From DATFDN01 sp963830565 (GTDB lineage Bacteria > Pseudomonadota > Alphaproteobacteria > Acetobacterales > Acetobacteraceae): a DNA stretch of 64,000 bases. The DNA lies in assembly GCA_963830565.1 (NCBI GenBank), contig CAWHMO010000002.1:310001-374000 (forward strand), in the 5' to 3' direction. Positions 1 to 10,305 of this stretch are shown here, piece by piece (the stretch's first letter is position 1; each line of letters begins with the position of its first letter). The translations under genes and the position numbers were made by a program. Below the pieces are notes generated by a model. It was not told the origin of the DNA and made no database searches. It worked only from the letters and a program-made list of their open reading frames with translations.

Positions 1-680
1 GCGATCGCGGCAATGATGGCATGACGCCGTGGCAGGCCGAGCAGGCACGCGAAAAGAGCGCACAACGGTAATATCAGAAGCCCGTTCGCCATCGAGAGCG
101 CCGCGGCCACGCCCGACGTGATGGACAGCGCAAGCCAGGCGGCCGATCCGCCGCGCTGGCGGCAAACCGCCAGCGCATGGAAGCTCCCCAGACCGAACAG
201 GCAAACGGCGAAGAATGGGATCTGGAACCCGCGCGTAAAATTGTCGAACTGCGCCCAGGAGACGCCGCAGGCCACCACGCCGCCGCTCAGGAACAGGCGC
301 ATGGCAACGCCCGACTTCTCCGAATTAAGAAGCAGGATGCGCAGGATCAGCGCGATGAACAGCAGGCAGAGCAGCAGATTGACCGCGAGCGACAGGCGGT
401 CCAGTCCGCCGAACCAGCCGACATCGGGAAAGAATATCAGTCGCGCCAGTACCTGCCGGTGCTCGTTGTGCGGCACCCACAACGCCGTCCAAGGTAGCCT
501 CTGGAACGCGATGTACTCGGCGATGTAGCCGTCCCATTGATCGTAGAACGGGACAGGCGAGTAGTTCAGGACCACCCCGGCGCAGGTCGAGATCGCGACA
601 TAGAGCCCAAACGCGAGCGCGCTGATCCCGGACACAAGCGCCAGACCGTGCGCGTGGGCTCGCAATCGGTGGTGAAGCAT
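1..680 (-). CDS. integral membrane protein, C-terminus outside the window
   Basis: The frame opens at an ATG at 680 and stays open to the window edge, so the 3' end is missing. The visible ~226 residues begin with a basic segment, then a hydrophobic helix (about residues 12-35), a soluble loop with the words FYDQWDGY and HNEHRQVLAR, and then at least four more hydrophobic segments. Loops of the NEHR type occur in uncharacterised polytopic proteins often found near surface polysaccharide genes; I cannot assign a function. It is divergent from the oxidoreductase starting at 838, leaving a 157-base shared upstream region with no clear promoter. The coding call rests on the uninterrupted frame and the strong hydrophobic pattern. 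Confidence 0.7.
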   Translation of the reverse strand, partial: MLHHRLRAHAHGLALVSGISALAFGLYVAISTCAGVVLNYSPVPFYDQWDGYIAEYIAFQRLPWTALWVPHNEHRQVLARLIFFPDVGWFGGLDRLSLAVNLLLCLLFIALILRILLLNSEKSGVAMRLFLSGGVVACGVSWAQFDNFTRGFQIPFFAVCLFGLGSFHALAVCRQRGGSAAWLALSITSGVAAALSMANGLLILPLCALFACLLGLPRRHAIIAAI

Positions 681-837
681 TCCGCCTTTGCCTCTTCAGC
701 CGGCCGCCATCACCGACTCGCAGGCTGCACGGCATTGACGGGAACCGGGTGGCCATACCACCGTCCCCCCCTCGGCGCCAAGCTTGTCGCGACGTCGGAG
801 CGTAGGCGGCGCGGGTGACACAGGCGGATCAAGCGCG

Positions 838-2037
838 ATGCCGATACCGGACCTATACCAGAAGACCCGTCCCCTCCCCGTGACCGACCCCTTGTCGCGC
901 GCCCGCGCCCTTGGCCCGGTTGTGGCCGAGGCGGCCGACGCGATCGAGCGCGAGCAATGCCTGCCGCCCGCCCTGCTCGACGGGCTGCACGGGGCACGGC
1001 TGTTCCGCCTGCTGCTGCCACGCTCTGCGGGCGGGGAGGAGAGCGAGCCGGGTCCGTATCTGCGCGCGGTGGAGGAGATTGGCCGCCGTGACGGCTCGGT
1101 CGCGTGGTGCATGTTCGTCGCCAACAGCGCCGCCCTGCTCGCCGCTTATCTCGAACCCGCTACCGCCCGCGCGATCTTCGCCGACCCGCGCGCCGCCATC
1201 GCCTGGGGGCCGCCCGGTCCCGATCGCGCGTTCGGGGTTCCAGGCGGCTATCGGGTCAGCGGACGTTGGCGGTTCGCCAGCGGCTGCCGGCACGCGACCT
1301 GGATGGGCGCGCATTGCCTGGTCGAGGAGCCGGACGGCTCGCTCCGGCTGAACGACGCCGGGCGGCCCACCATCCGCACGCTGCTGTTCCCCGCCGACCA
1401 GGCAAGGCTGATCGACGATTGGGACGTCATCGGTCTGCGCGGCACCTCCAGCGGCTCCTATACCGTCACCGACCTGTTCGTTGCCGAGACATACAGCTCA
1501 ACGCGAGAGGACCCGGCGCTGGCGCGCGAGCGCGGGCGACTCTACGCGTTCCCGCAGCAAGGCCTCTACACGGTAGGGGCGGCCGGAACCGCGCTCGGGA
1601 TCGCGCGGGGGATGATGGACGCCTTCCTCGCGCTGGCGACACACAAGACGCCGCGCGCCCTGGCTGGACCGCTCGCCCGCAGCGCCGCGGTGCAGATGGA
1701 GTTCGCCCAGGTCGAGGCGCGGCTCGGCGCCGCGCGCGCGTATCTGCTGGCGATGCTCGACGACATTTGGTCGGATGCGGAGCAGCGCGCCCCGATCGAC
1801 GTGCCGGCGCGCGCCCGGCTACGCTTGGCCGCGACCCATGCAATCCAGAGCGCGATCGAGGCCGCCGACTGGACCTATCGTGCGGCCGGCACCGACGCGA
1901 TCTTCGCCGGAAGTGCCTTCGAGCGCCGGTTCCGCGACATCCACACCGTTTCCCAGCAGATCCAGGCCCGCATGGCCAATTTCGAGGCGGTCGGACGGAT
2001 CATGATGGGCATCGAGTCGGAGGCGCCCTTCCTGTAG
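838..2037 (+). CDS. acyl-CoA dehydrogenase-fold flavin-dependent monooxygenase/oxidoreductase
   Basis: A protein of 399 residues with the three-part acyl-CoA dehydrogenase fold: helical N-terminus, central beta domain (GYRVSGRWRFASGC, about residues 138-152) and C-terminal helical domain. The words GRWRFASG and WDVIGLRGTSSGSY are typical of the HsaA / 4-hydroxyphenylacetate monooxygenase oxygenase branch, which uses reduced flavin to hydroxylate aromatic or steroid-derived substrates, rather than of true CoA dehydrogenases. The ATG at 838 is preferred over an upstream TTG at 784 because the family begins close to it. No flavin reductase partner lies next to it. The substrate is unknown. Confidence 0.8.
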   Translation: MPIPDLYQKTRPLPVTDPLSRARALGPVVAEAADAIEREQCLPPALLDGLHGARLFRLLLPRSAGGEESEPGPYLRAVEEIGRRDGSVAWCMFVANSAALLAAYLEPATARAIFADPRAAIAWGPPGPDRAFGVPGGYRVSGRWRFASGCRHATWMGAHCLVEEPDGSLRLNDAGRPTIRTLLFPADQARLIDDWDVIGLRGTSSGSYTVTDLFVAETYSSTREDPALARERGRLYAFPQQGLYTVGAAGTALGIARGMMDAFLALATHKTPRALAGPLARSAAVQMEFAQVEARLGAARAYLLAMLDDIWSDAEQRAPIDVPARARLRLAATHAIQSAIEAADWTYRAAGTDAIFAGSAFERRFRDIHTVSQQIQARMANFEAVGRIMMGIESEAPFL

Positions 2038-2093
2038 CCGCACTGCTGGGGGTTAGCGAAACGATTCGTGAACGCCGCCCCCGCATTAACTAT

Positions 2094-2123
2094 TTGCTAA
2101 CTTTCAGGACATGTTGCTATTTT
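2094..2123 (+). promoter_or_regulatory. candidate sigma70-type promoter for the PEP-CTERM gene
   Basis: TTGCTA (2094-2099) and TATTTT (2118-2123) are separated by 18 bases in an AT-rich patch about 50 bases before the start codon of the PEP-CTERM gene. Agreement with consensus is moderate. I did not see a convincing sigma54-type box of the kind described for some PEP-CTERM regulons. Confidence 0.3.
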
Positions 2124-2174
2124 TGAGACACGGCGCACGTGGTCGTCGCGACTGCAGGAAAAAGGATTACCCGA

Positions 2175-2792
2175 ATGTCTCGTTGGATTCCCGCCGCCGT
2201 TGCGGCCCTTGCCATGACCCTGGCGAGCGGTGCAGCCCTGGCGGACCCGATCACCTATGCAGGGACTTTCTCGATCGTCGACACGTCTTCACCCAACAAC
2301 AACGCGTTGAATGTCACATCCACGCCAAGCGGCTTCTCGGTGCCGCTGAGCCTGAACAAGGAAGTCGAGGATGTAACCCTGGCGAACTACTTCACCACCG
2401 ACCCGAACCATTCTTGGCTCAGCCTTGCCTCCGACACGATCGAGGGCACGTTCACCTTCACAAAGCCCGTCAGCGAGGTCAACTCGGTCGATGGCACGGT
2501 CACGGAAGGCACCGCCAACCTTTGGGGCCGTTTCTCGTCCGCCGGCGTCCTCACCTGGGACCAAAACGACCTCGATGTCGGGTTTTCGGATGGATCCGCG
2601 CTGGACATCGACCTTGGACCGTCGATCTTCGGAAACCTGAACGGTACGGGCGACGCCGGGACCGTTTCGGCCAACTTCACTCTGGTCAAGGAGCCCGTCG
2701 CGGAGCCGGCATCCCTTGCCCTGCTCGTCGCTGGGCTGCTTGGCCTTGGCATGACCGGCCTGCATCGGCCCCGCAACCCCCGGATCGCCTGA
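2175..2792 (+). CDS. PEP-CTERM sorting domain-containing secreted protein
   Basis: A protein of 205 residues. It starts with a signal peptide (MSRWIPAAVAALAM, then a small-residue stretch ending ASGAALA, cleavage near residue 24). The middle is rich in Thr, Ser, Asp and Asn without cysteines, as in secreted beta-rich proteins. The last 30 residues show VAEPASLALL, a hydrophobic segment with GLLGLGM, and a basic tail, which is the three-part PEP-CTERM signal (motif, transmembrane helix, arginines) recognised by exosortase. The ATG at 2175 follows a purine-rich AGGAAAAAGG. It is probably exported with exopolysaccharide and cleaved at the outer envelope. The exosortase gene is not in this window. 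Confidence 0.85.
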   Translation: MSRWIPAAVAALAMTLASGAALADPITYAGTFSIVDTSSPNNNALNVTSTPSGFSVPLSLNKEVEDVTLANYFTTDPNHSWLSLASDTIEGTFTFTKPVSEVNSVDGTVTEGTANLWGRFSSAGVLTWDQNDLDVGFSDGSALDIDLGPSIFGNLNGTGDAGTVSANFTLVKEPVAEPASLALLVAGLLGLGMTGLHRPRNPRIA

Positions 2793-2838
2793 TCCTGAAG
2801 CCTCGACTGCGCCCCAAAACGGGGTGCTCTCCACCGCA

Positions 2839-4131
2839 TCAGCCGCCGGACGCGGCCGCCGCCGCCCCCGCCCGGAACGCCGCCAGCACGTCGCGCACAT
2901 CAGCTTCGGTATGACAGAGGCCCACGTAGCATTTGCTGTCGCTCTTAAGCACGCCGTTCGCGCGCACCACCTCGTTGAACCGGCGCATCCTGCCCGCATT
3001 GCCGCGCAAGGTCGCGCGGTAGTCGGACACCTCGCCCCTGGCGAAGATCACATCGAACATCACCGGGCAGCCGATCACCTGTCCCGGCAGGCCGGCCTCG
3101 TCCAGCAGGGCCGAGAGGCCGTCCATCATGGCGCGGCCAGTCGCGAAGACCTGCTCATAGGTGCCGGAGCGGCGCAGGATTTCCAGGCATTTCAGCCCGG
3201 CGGCGGCGGCGACCGGATTGCCCGACAGCGTGCCTACCTGGAACAGGAACCGGTCCTCGCCGACCGCCCCCTTGTCGAACAGGCGCATGATGTCGGCCCG
3301 ACCCGCGATGGCGGCGAGCGGGAAACCGCCGCCGATCACCTTGCCCAACGTGCAGATGTCCGGTGTCACGCCATAGTATTCCTGCGCCCCGCCATAGGCG
3401 AAGCGGAACCCGGTCACTACCTCGTCGAAGATCAGCGGGATGCCATGCGCCTCGGTCGCCCGGCGCAGCGCCTGCAGGAAGCCCGGTTTCGGCCCGATCA
3501 GGCGCTGGAACGGCTCCAGGATCACGCCGCCCAGCTCGTCCTTGTGCGCTTCGATCAGCGCCACCGCCGCCTCAGCATCGTTGAACGGCGCGATCAGCAT
3601 GTCGTCCACCACGCCGCGCGGGATGCCGGGGCTGTCCGGCACCGCGCGGGGGAAGTTGCCGGGACGTTTCGGGGCGAGCGACATCAGGCTGTAGTCGCTC
3701 ATGCCGTGATAGCCGCCCTCGAATTTCAGGATCTTGTCGCGGCCCCGGAACGCACGCGCGAGCCGCATCGCGTAGGCGTCGGCCTCCGTGCCGGAGCTGA
3801 CGAACCGCACCATCTCGGCACAGGCCACCGCGTCGACGATCGTGGCGGCGAGGCGGATGCCGGGTTCGCTGTTGGCGAAGAACGTGGTGCCGCGCCCGAG
3901 CTGCTCGCGGACGGCCTCGGTCACTTCGGGATGCGCGTGGCCGAGGAACATCGGCCCCGAGCCGAGCAGCAGATCGACGTACTCGTTGCCGCTCGCGTCC
4001 CAGACGCGCCCGGCGCGGCCTTCGGCGATCACCATGTCGAAGGGCACGTTGCCGAAGCTGCCGGCGGGAAGGACGCGCCTTGCGGTCTCCACCAGCGCGG
4101 TCTCGCGGTCGCTGCGGCGATGTGCGTTCAT
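2839..4131 (-). CDS. class III PLP aminotransferase, glutamate-1-semialdehyde aminomutase-like
   Basis: A protein of 430 residues of the HemL-like class III aminotransferases, which bind PLP on a lysine. Visible hallmarks are the glycine-rich GHAHPEV and SSGTEAD segments, FDEVVTGFR (PLP ring Asp) and TLGKVIGGGFP with the Schiff-base Lys. The ATG at 4131 is chosen because AAGGAGG lies just upstream on the minus strand. A housekeeping HemL is possible, but many such paralogues are catabolic transaminases. The neighbourhood has no haem genes, so a specialised aminotransferase or mutase is more likely. Its start overlaps the end of the broken GNAT gene. Confidence 0.85.
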   Translation of the reverse strand: MNAHRRSDRETALVETARRVLPAGSFGNVPFDMVIAEGRAGRVWDASGNEYVDLLLGSGPMFLGHAHPEVTEAVREQLGRGTTFFANSEPGIRLAATIVDAVACAEMVRFVSSGTEADAYAMRLARAFRGRDKILKFEGGYHGMSDYSLMSLAPKRPGNFPRAVPDSPGIPRGVVDDMLIAPFNDAEAAVALIEAHKDELGGVILEPFQRLIGPKPGFLQALRRATEAHGIPLIFDEVVTGFRFAYGGAQEYYGVTPDICTLGKVIGGGFPLAAIAGRADIMRLFDKGAVGEDRFLFQVGTLSGNPVAAAAGLKCLEILRRSGTYEQVFATGRAMMDGLSALLDEAGLPGQVIGCPVMFDVIFARGEVSDYRATLRGNAGRMRRFNEVVRANGVLKSDSKCYVGLCHTEADVRDVLAAFRAGAAAAASGG

Positions 4132-4718
4132 GATGCCTCCTTGCCGGGATCGGGTTCGCCCCCGAGAGGATGACACGCCGTGCCAAGCCAGAACAGCAGT
4201 GTGCGGATGCCGGGCCTATGCGGGTGCGGCTTCGCGCCCCCCGGCACGCCGCCGTTGCGCTCTATGACGCGGCGGGAGGCAAGGTTGTCCTCATCGCAGG
4301 TGATGAGCAGGCGCGGCAGCCCCCGCGCGCGCGATCGGCAGCAACAGCCCCAGCGCACGCGTCGTGTGGCCTTGCCGCTGCTTCCACGGCACCACCGCGT
4401 ACCCGACATGGCCGGAAACGTGCGGCGGCAATTCCTCCGTGCCCGGCTGGTAGCGCAGATTGATCGCCCCGCAGAACCCGCCGTCCCAGATCCACAGCAC
4501 CACGCCGGGCAGGCGCGGCACCTCGCCGCCACCGGGCAGCCGGATCATGCCAGCGATCTCGCTGCGCAGCCGCGCCAGATGCGTTCTCGGCGGTGGCGGC
4601 AAGCTCCTCCGACGTCACGTCGCGGGTCGTGTTGGGCGACCAGCCTGCCCGCGGCGCGGCGATGTAGCCATCGAGTTCGATCGACGGTCGGCGCGACAAG
4701 CTCCGTGCGCGGCATCAT
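4128..4718 (-). pseudogene. GNAT acetyltransferase (COG3981-like), broken by several frameshifts
   Basis: Pieces of one GNAT acetyltransferase lie in order but in different frames: a start MMPRTELVAPTV, then GWSPNTTRDVTSEELA, then LPGVVLWIWDGGFCG with GHVGYAVVPWKQRQGHTTRAL (acetyl-CoA binding motif A), then LLITCDEDNLASRRVIERNGG (motif B and C-terminus). These blocks match the usual order of the family, so the locus was one gene of about 195 residues. At least two, probably three, single-base indels break it. The last block overlaps the aminotransferase start by four bases. It may be real decay or consensus errors; this window has many similar single-base shifts. Confidence 0.75.
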
Positions 4719-4731
4719 CGCGGCCAGGGCG

Positions 4732-6270
4732 TCAACCCGCCCCGATGCGCGCCAGGTACTCGTCCCTGAGCGCCTTCTTGTAGAGCTTCCCCGTGGGCAG
4801 GCGCGGCAGCGCCTCGACGAAGTCGATCGTCTTCGGCAGCTTGTAGCGTGCGAGATGCCGCCCTGCGTGGTCCAGCAGCTCGGCCGCCAGCGCCGCGCCC
4901 GGTTCCGCGCCCTGCATCGGCTCGATCACCGCGACCACGCGCTCGCCCATCTCCGCGTCAGGCAATCCGAACACCGCGACGTCGCGCACCTTGGGATGGG
5001 CGATGAACACATCCTCGATCTCCTGCGGATAAATGTTCACTCCCCCGGAGATGATCATGAACGCCTTGCGGTCGGTCAGGAACAGGTAGCCGCCCTCGTC
5101 CACGTAGCCGACATCGCCGAGCGTGCTCCAATTGGGGTGCGCGGGATGCTGCGCGGCGCGGGTACGCTCGGCGTCCTTGTGATAGGCGAAGGACAGCGCG
5201 TCGCGCTCGAAATAGACCAATCCCTGCTGACCGGCGGGCAACTCGGCGCCGGTCTCGTCGCAGATGCGGATGATGCCGAGGCGGGCACGGCCGACGGAGC
5301 CGGGGCGCTCCAGCCACTCGGCGGACGATAGGGCAGTCCGCCCATTCCCTTCCGTGCCGCCGTAGTATTCGAAGATGATCGGCCCCCACCAGTCGATCAT
5401 CGCCCGCTTCACCTCCACCGGGCAGGGCGCGGCGGCATGGATCGCGCAGCGCAGGCTGGAATGGTCGAAGCGCGCCCGCTCCGCCGGATCGAGCTTGAGC
5501 ATCCGCACGAACATCGTCGGCACGAACTGGCCATGCGTCGCGCGATACCGCTCGATCAGCGCCAGCGCCTCGGCGGCATCGAAGCGCGGCATCATCAGCA
5601 CCGTCCCGCCGCAGCGCTGCACGATCAGGGAAAAAGCCAGGGGCGCCGCATGGTAGATCGGCGCCGGCGAGAGATAGACGGTATCCGGCCCGAAGCCGTA
5701 ATCGCCGACCATCGCGGCGAGCGGATCGTCGCCGGGAGGCACGTCGCGCAGCTGGCGCTTCACCCCTTTCGGCCGCCCGGTGGTGCCGGAGCTGTACAGC
5801 ATCAGCTCGCCGGCCCACTCCTCCGCAAGCGGCTCCGGGCCGAACGCCGCAACCGCCGGCTCGTACGCCTCCCAGCCGGCGATCGCGCCATCGGTCATCA
5901 GGAACCGCCGGCAACGCGGCAAGCGCGCCGGCATGGCGGCGGCGACGTCGGCCATCGCCGCGGATGAAACCAGCACGAAGGCGTCGCAGTCGTCGATGAT
6001 GTAGGCTGCCTCCTCGGCGGTGAGATAGCGGTTGACCGCCGTCAGATAGAGGCCCGAGCGCAGCGCCGCCCAGACGATCTCCAGGAAGCGGATGTTGTTC
6101 TCCATGAACAGCGCGACGGTGTCGCCGCGCCGCAGTCCCTCTTCGTGCAGCAGCCGCGCCAGCCGGTTCGATCGTTCGTCGATCTCGCGATAGCTCAGCG
6201 TCTCGCCCGTGCCCGCGTGGATCACCGCCGGATGGTCGGGCCGCGTTCGCGCGTGGTCCCCGATATACAT
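4732..6270 (-). CDS. acyl-CoA synthetase (AMP-forming ligase)
   Basis: A protein of 512 residues of the ANL superfamily, activating a carboxylic acid with ATP to an acyl-adenylate and then a CoA thioester. Core motifs are LMLYSSGTTGRPKGVKR (P-loop), YYGGTEGNG (A5), TLGDVGYVDEGGYLFLTDR (A7/A8) and the catalytic lysine region PTGKLYKKALRDEY at the C-terminus. The ATG at 6270 gives the standard N-terminus MYIGDHARTRPDHPAV; the open frame upstream of it is antisense to the dehydrogenase genes and is not coding. It is transcribed divergently from the paired acyl-CoA dehydrogenases and probably supplies their substrate. Confidence 0.9.
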   Translation of the reverse strand: MYIGDHARTRPDHPAVIHAGTGETLSYREIDERSNRLARLLHEEGLRRGDTVALFMENNIRFLEIVWAALRSGLYLTAVNRYLTAEEAAYIIDDCDAFVLVSSAAMADVAAAMPARLPRCRRFLMTDGAIAGWEAYEPAVAAFGPEPLAEEWAGELMLYSSGTTGRPKGVKRQLRDVPPGDDPLAAMVGDYGFGPDTVYLSPAPIYHAAPLAFSLIVQRCGGTVLMMPRFDAAEALALIERYRATHGQFVPTMFVRMLKLDPAERARFDHSSLRCAIHAAAPCPVEVKRAMIDWWGPIIFEYYGGTEGNGRTALSSAEWLERPGSVGRARLGIIRICDETGAELPAGQQGLVYFERDALSFAYHKDAERTRAAQHPAHPNWSTLGDVGYVDEGGYLFLTDRKAFMIISGGVNIYPQEIEDVFIAHPKVRDVAVFGLPDAEMGERVVAVIEPMQGAEPGAALAAELLDHAGRHLARYKLPKTIDFVEALPRLPTGKLYKKALRDEYLARIGAG

Positions 6271-6336
6271 GGCCGCCCTCCCGATTTGCCCGCCAGTATC
6301 GGTCGCCCCTAGGATCGCGCCAAGCGGGAGGCGACC

Positions 6337-7449
6337 ATGAACTTCGAGTTCAGCGAGGACAGCAGATTGTTGCGCGACCAGGCGCGGCGATTCCTGACCG
6401 AACATTGCACAAGCAAGCAGGTGCGCCAGGTGCTGGAAGGCGGGACGCCGTTCCTGCGCGAATTGTGGCAGGAGATGGCCGGCATGGGCTGGCTCGGCGC
6501 CGCGATTCCCGAGGAATACGAGGGCGCCGGCCTTGGCCACGAGGCACTCTGTGTGCTGGCCGAGGAACTCGGCCGGGCGCTGGCGCCGGTGCCGTTCACC
6601 TCGACCGTGTGCCTGGCTGCCGAGGCGGTCCAGGCGGTTGGGTCGGAGGCGCAGAAGCGCGACCTCCTGCCCCGCATCGTTCGCGGCGAGCTGATCGCGA
6701 CCGTGGCACTCGGCGCCGGCCCCGGCGAGCCTGGAGCCGCCCGTGTGCAGGCGCGCGCGCAGAACGGGCGCATCAGCGGCACGGCCTGGCCGGTCCCGGA
6801 TGGCGGCATCGCCGAGCTTGCCGTGATTGCCGCGCGCGACGGGGCGGGCGTGTCGCTGTTCCTGCTCGACCTCGCCGGCCCCGGCGTGACGCGCGCGCCG
6901 ATCGAGACCATTGACCCCACGCGCGACCATGCCCGCCTCACGCTGGACCAGGCGCCGGCAACCCCGCTCGGCCCTTCGGGACAGGGGGACGAGATCATGC
7001 GCGGCGTGCTGGACCGCGCCGCCGTGCTGGTCGCGTTCGAGCAGGTGGGCGGCGCCTCGGTTTGCCTGGAAATGGCGACCGCCTACGCCAAGGAGCGTCA
7101 TGCCTTCGGCCGCCCGATCGGCTCGTTCCAGGCGATCAAGCACAAGCTGGCGGATGTGTATGTCGCCACCGAGCTGGCACGCTCGAACGCCTATTACGGC
7201 GCCTGGGCGCTCTCGGCCGGAGCCGCCGAACTGCCCCTCGCGGCGGCCACCGCGCGGGTATCGGCCACCGAGGGATTCTTCCTCGCCGCCAAGGAGAACA
7301 TCCAGGTGCATGGCGGAATCGGCTTCACCTGGGACATGGACTGCCATCTGTTCTATCGCCGCGCCAAGCTGCTCGGCCTTTCGCTTGGCAGTGGGCGGTA
7401 TTGGAAGGATCGGGTGATGAGCGAGTTGGAGACGCGCAACGCGGCATGA
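6337..7449 (+). CDS. acyl-CoA dehydrogenase, smaller partner
   Basis: A protein of 370 residues that introduces a 2,3 double bond into an acyl-CoA using FAD. It begins MNFEFSEDSRLLRDQARRF as in FadE homologues, has the C-terminal arginine segment RHAFGRPIGSFQAIKHKLAD, and ends with a glycine-rich VHGGIGFTWDMD. The middle domain is shorter and more divergent than in its neighbour. A GGGAGGCGACC ribosome-binding region precedes the ATG. It lies 15 bases before a second, larger dehydrogenase. Such adjacent unequal pairs form heterotetramers in steroid side-chain degradation (FadE28/29-type), so a shared complex is likely here. The substrate is not known. Confidence 0.88.
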   Translation: MNFEFSEDSRLLRDQARRFLTEHCTSKQVRQVLEGGTPFLRELWQEMAGMGWLGAAIPEEYEGAGLGHEALCVLAEELGRALAPVPFTSTVCLAAEAVQAVGSEAQKRDLLPRIVRGELIATVALGAGPGEPGAARVQARAQNGRISGTAWPVPDGGIAELAVIAARDGAGVSLFLLDLAGPGVTRAPIETIDPTRDHARLTLDQAPATPLGPSGQGDEIMRGVLDRAAVLVAFEQVGGASVCLEMATAYAKERHAFGRPIGSFQAIKHKLADVYVATELARSNAYYGAWALSAGAAELPLAAATARVSATEGFFLAAKENIQVHGGIGFTWDMDCHLFYRRAKLLGLSLGSGRYWKDRVMSELETRNAA

Positions 7450-7464
7450 GAGCAGGAGACGCAC

Positions 7465-8693
7465 ATGGACTTCGACGACACACCTGAAGAAGCCGCCTTC
7501 CGCGCCGAGGCGCGCGCCTTCCTCGACGCCAATGCGCGCCGCAAGGACGGGCGCGCGCGGGTCAGCCGCTACGGTGACACGACCGAGGCCGACATCGCGG
7601 CGGCCAAGGCATGGCAGGCCAGGAAGGCCGATTCCGGCTTTGCCTGCCTCACCTGGCCCACGCAATGGGGCGGGCGGGGAGGAACCCAGATGCAGCAGAT
7701 CATCTGGAGCCAGGAGGAGGCGAAGTACGATGTTCCGCAGAACGTCTTCCTGATCGGCCTGGGGATGTGCGTGCCCACCATGATCGCCTACGCCAAGCCG
7801 GAACAGCTTGCGCGCTTTGTGCCGCCCGCCGTGCGCGGCGAGGAAATCTGGTGCCAGCTCTTCTCCGAACCCTCCGCCGGTTCGGATGTCGCCGGCTTGC
7901 GCACCCGCGCCGAGAAGCAGGGCGATGAGTGGGTCATCAACGGCCAGAAAATCTGGACCTCGGGCGCGCACTACTCCGATTACGGGCTGCTTCTGACGCG
8001 CACCGACCCGAACGTGCCGAAGCACGCAGGGCTGACCGCGTTCTTCATCGACATGAAGGCGCCGGGGATCGAGATCCGGCCGATCCATCAGATGTCCGGC
8101 GCGTCGAACTTCAACGAGGTGTTCTTCACCGACCTTCGCGTGCCCGACGCGCAGCGGCTCGGCGCCGTGGGCCAGGGCTGGAAGGTCGGGATCACCACGC
8201 TGATGAACGAGCGGCTGGCGGTGGGCGAGACGCGCCGGCCGGACGCGCTCGACCTCTTGGAATTGGCGCGCGGCGTGACCCTGGAGGACGGCCGTCCGGC
8301 CACCCAGGACCGCGCCGTGCGCGAGCGCATCGCCGAGTGGCACGCCCAGGGCGCCGGCCTCAAGAACACGCGGCTGCGCATCATGACCGCGCTGTCGCGC
8401 GGCGAGACGCCGGGGCCGGAGAATTCCATCGCCAAGGTGGTGAATGCCGCCACGCAGCAGGGCATCGCGTCGTTCGGCATGGACCTGCTCGGGATGGCGG
8501 GCGGCGTCATGGATCAGGAGCTGGCGCCGATGCACGCGCTGTTCCAGGACGCGCTGCTGTCATCGCCGGGGATGCGCATCGCCGGCGGCACCGACGAGAT
8601 CCTGCGCAACATCATCGCCGAGCGCGTGCTGGGCCTGCCCGGCGACGTGCGGGTGGACAAGGATCAGCCGTTCAACAAGCAGGCGGGCCGGTG

Positions 8694-8694
<1 letters not shown>
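7465..8694 (+). CDS. acyl-CoA dehydrogenase, larger partner
   Basis: A protein of 409 residues with complete FAD-binding features: CQLFSEPSAGSDVAGLRT, GQKIWTSGAHYSDYGLLL and the C-terminal AGGTDEILRNIIAERVLGLPG. It follows its smaller partner by 15 bases and its stop overlaps the ATG of the thiolase-like gene (TGATG). The four genes from 6337 to 10304 therefore look like one operon. The long N-terminal segment and the GGTDEI ending match FadE-type enzymes acting on bulky or branched acyl-CoA. Probably the catalytic alpha subunit of an alpha2beta2 enzyme; this last point is inference. Confidence 0.9.
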
Positions 8695-9874
<1,180 letters not shown>

Positions 9875-9878
<4 letters not shown>

Positions 9879-10304
9879 GCGACTTCTATCTGCCCGGAAG
9901 GGCTTCCTGCCCCGTCCGCCGCCCCCGATGGGCTGTCGCAGCCCTATTGGGAGGGCACGCGGGCGGGAAAACTGCGCATCCAGAAATGCCGCGGCTGCGG
10001 CACCTGGCAATGGGGACCGGAATGGGTCTGCCATCGCTGCCACAGCTTCGATCTCGGCTGGGAAGAGATCAGTGGGCGCGGGCGCATCTACTCCTATGAG
10101 CGCCCGCACCATGCGGTGCATCCGGCGCTGGCCGGGCACGGACCGTACATCGTGGTGCTGGTGGAACTGCCCGAGTACGGCAATATCCGCATGGTCGGCA
10201 ATCTGCTTGGCGATCCCAGGCAGGAGGTGCGTATCGGCGCACCGGTCGAGGCGGTGTTCGAGCCGCACGCGGACTTCACCCTGGTGCAGTGGCGAATCGT
10301 CTAG
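9875..10304 (+). pseudogene. DUF35 zinc-ribbon/OB-fold partner of thiolase, one-base frameshift
   Basis: A GTG at 9875 overlaps the thiolase stop and begins MSDFYLP. After the seventh codon one extra base in CCCGGAAGGG (9893-9902) throws the frame. Removing one G restores about 142 residues: a zinc ribbon CRGCGTWQWG / WVCHRCHSF followed by an OB-fold with GRIYSYERPHHAVHP and ending FTLVQWRIV. These small proteins form the stabilising or substrate-binding partner of the adjacent thiolase-like protein. Because the operon is otherwise intact and the indel lies in a short homopolymer, a consensus error is at least as likely as a real mutation. As written, only an N-terminally truncated OB-fold could be made. 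Confidence 0.8.
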
Positions 10305-10305
10305 T

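Noticed and set aside
4732..8535. A 1267-codon open frame on the minus strand
   Set aside because: Only the part from 6270 downwards is the acyl-CoA synthetase; the rest is antisense to two acyl-CoA dehydrogenase genes with clear motifs and is open only because of high GC.
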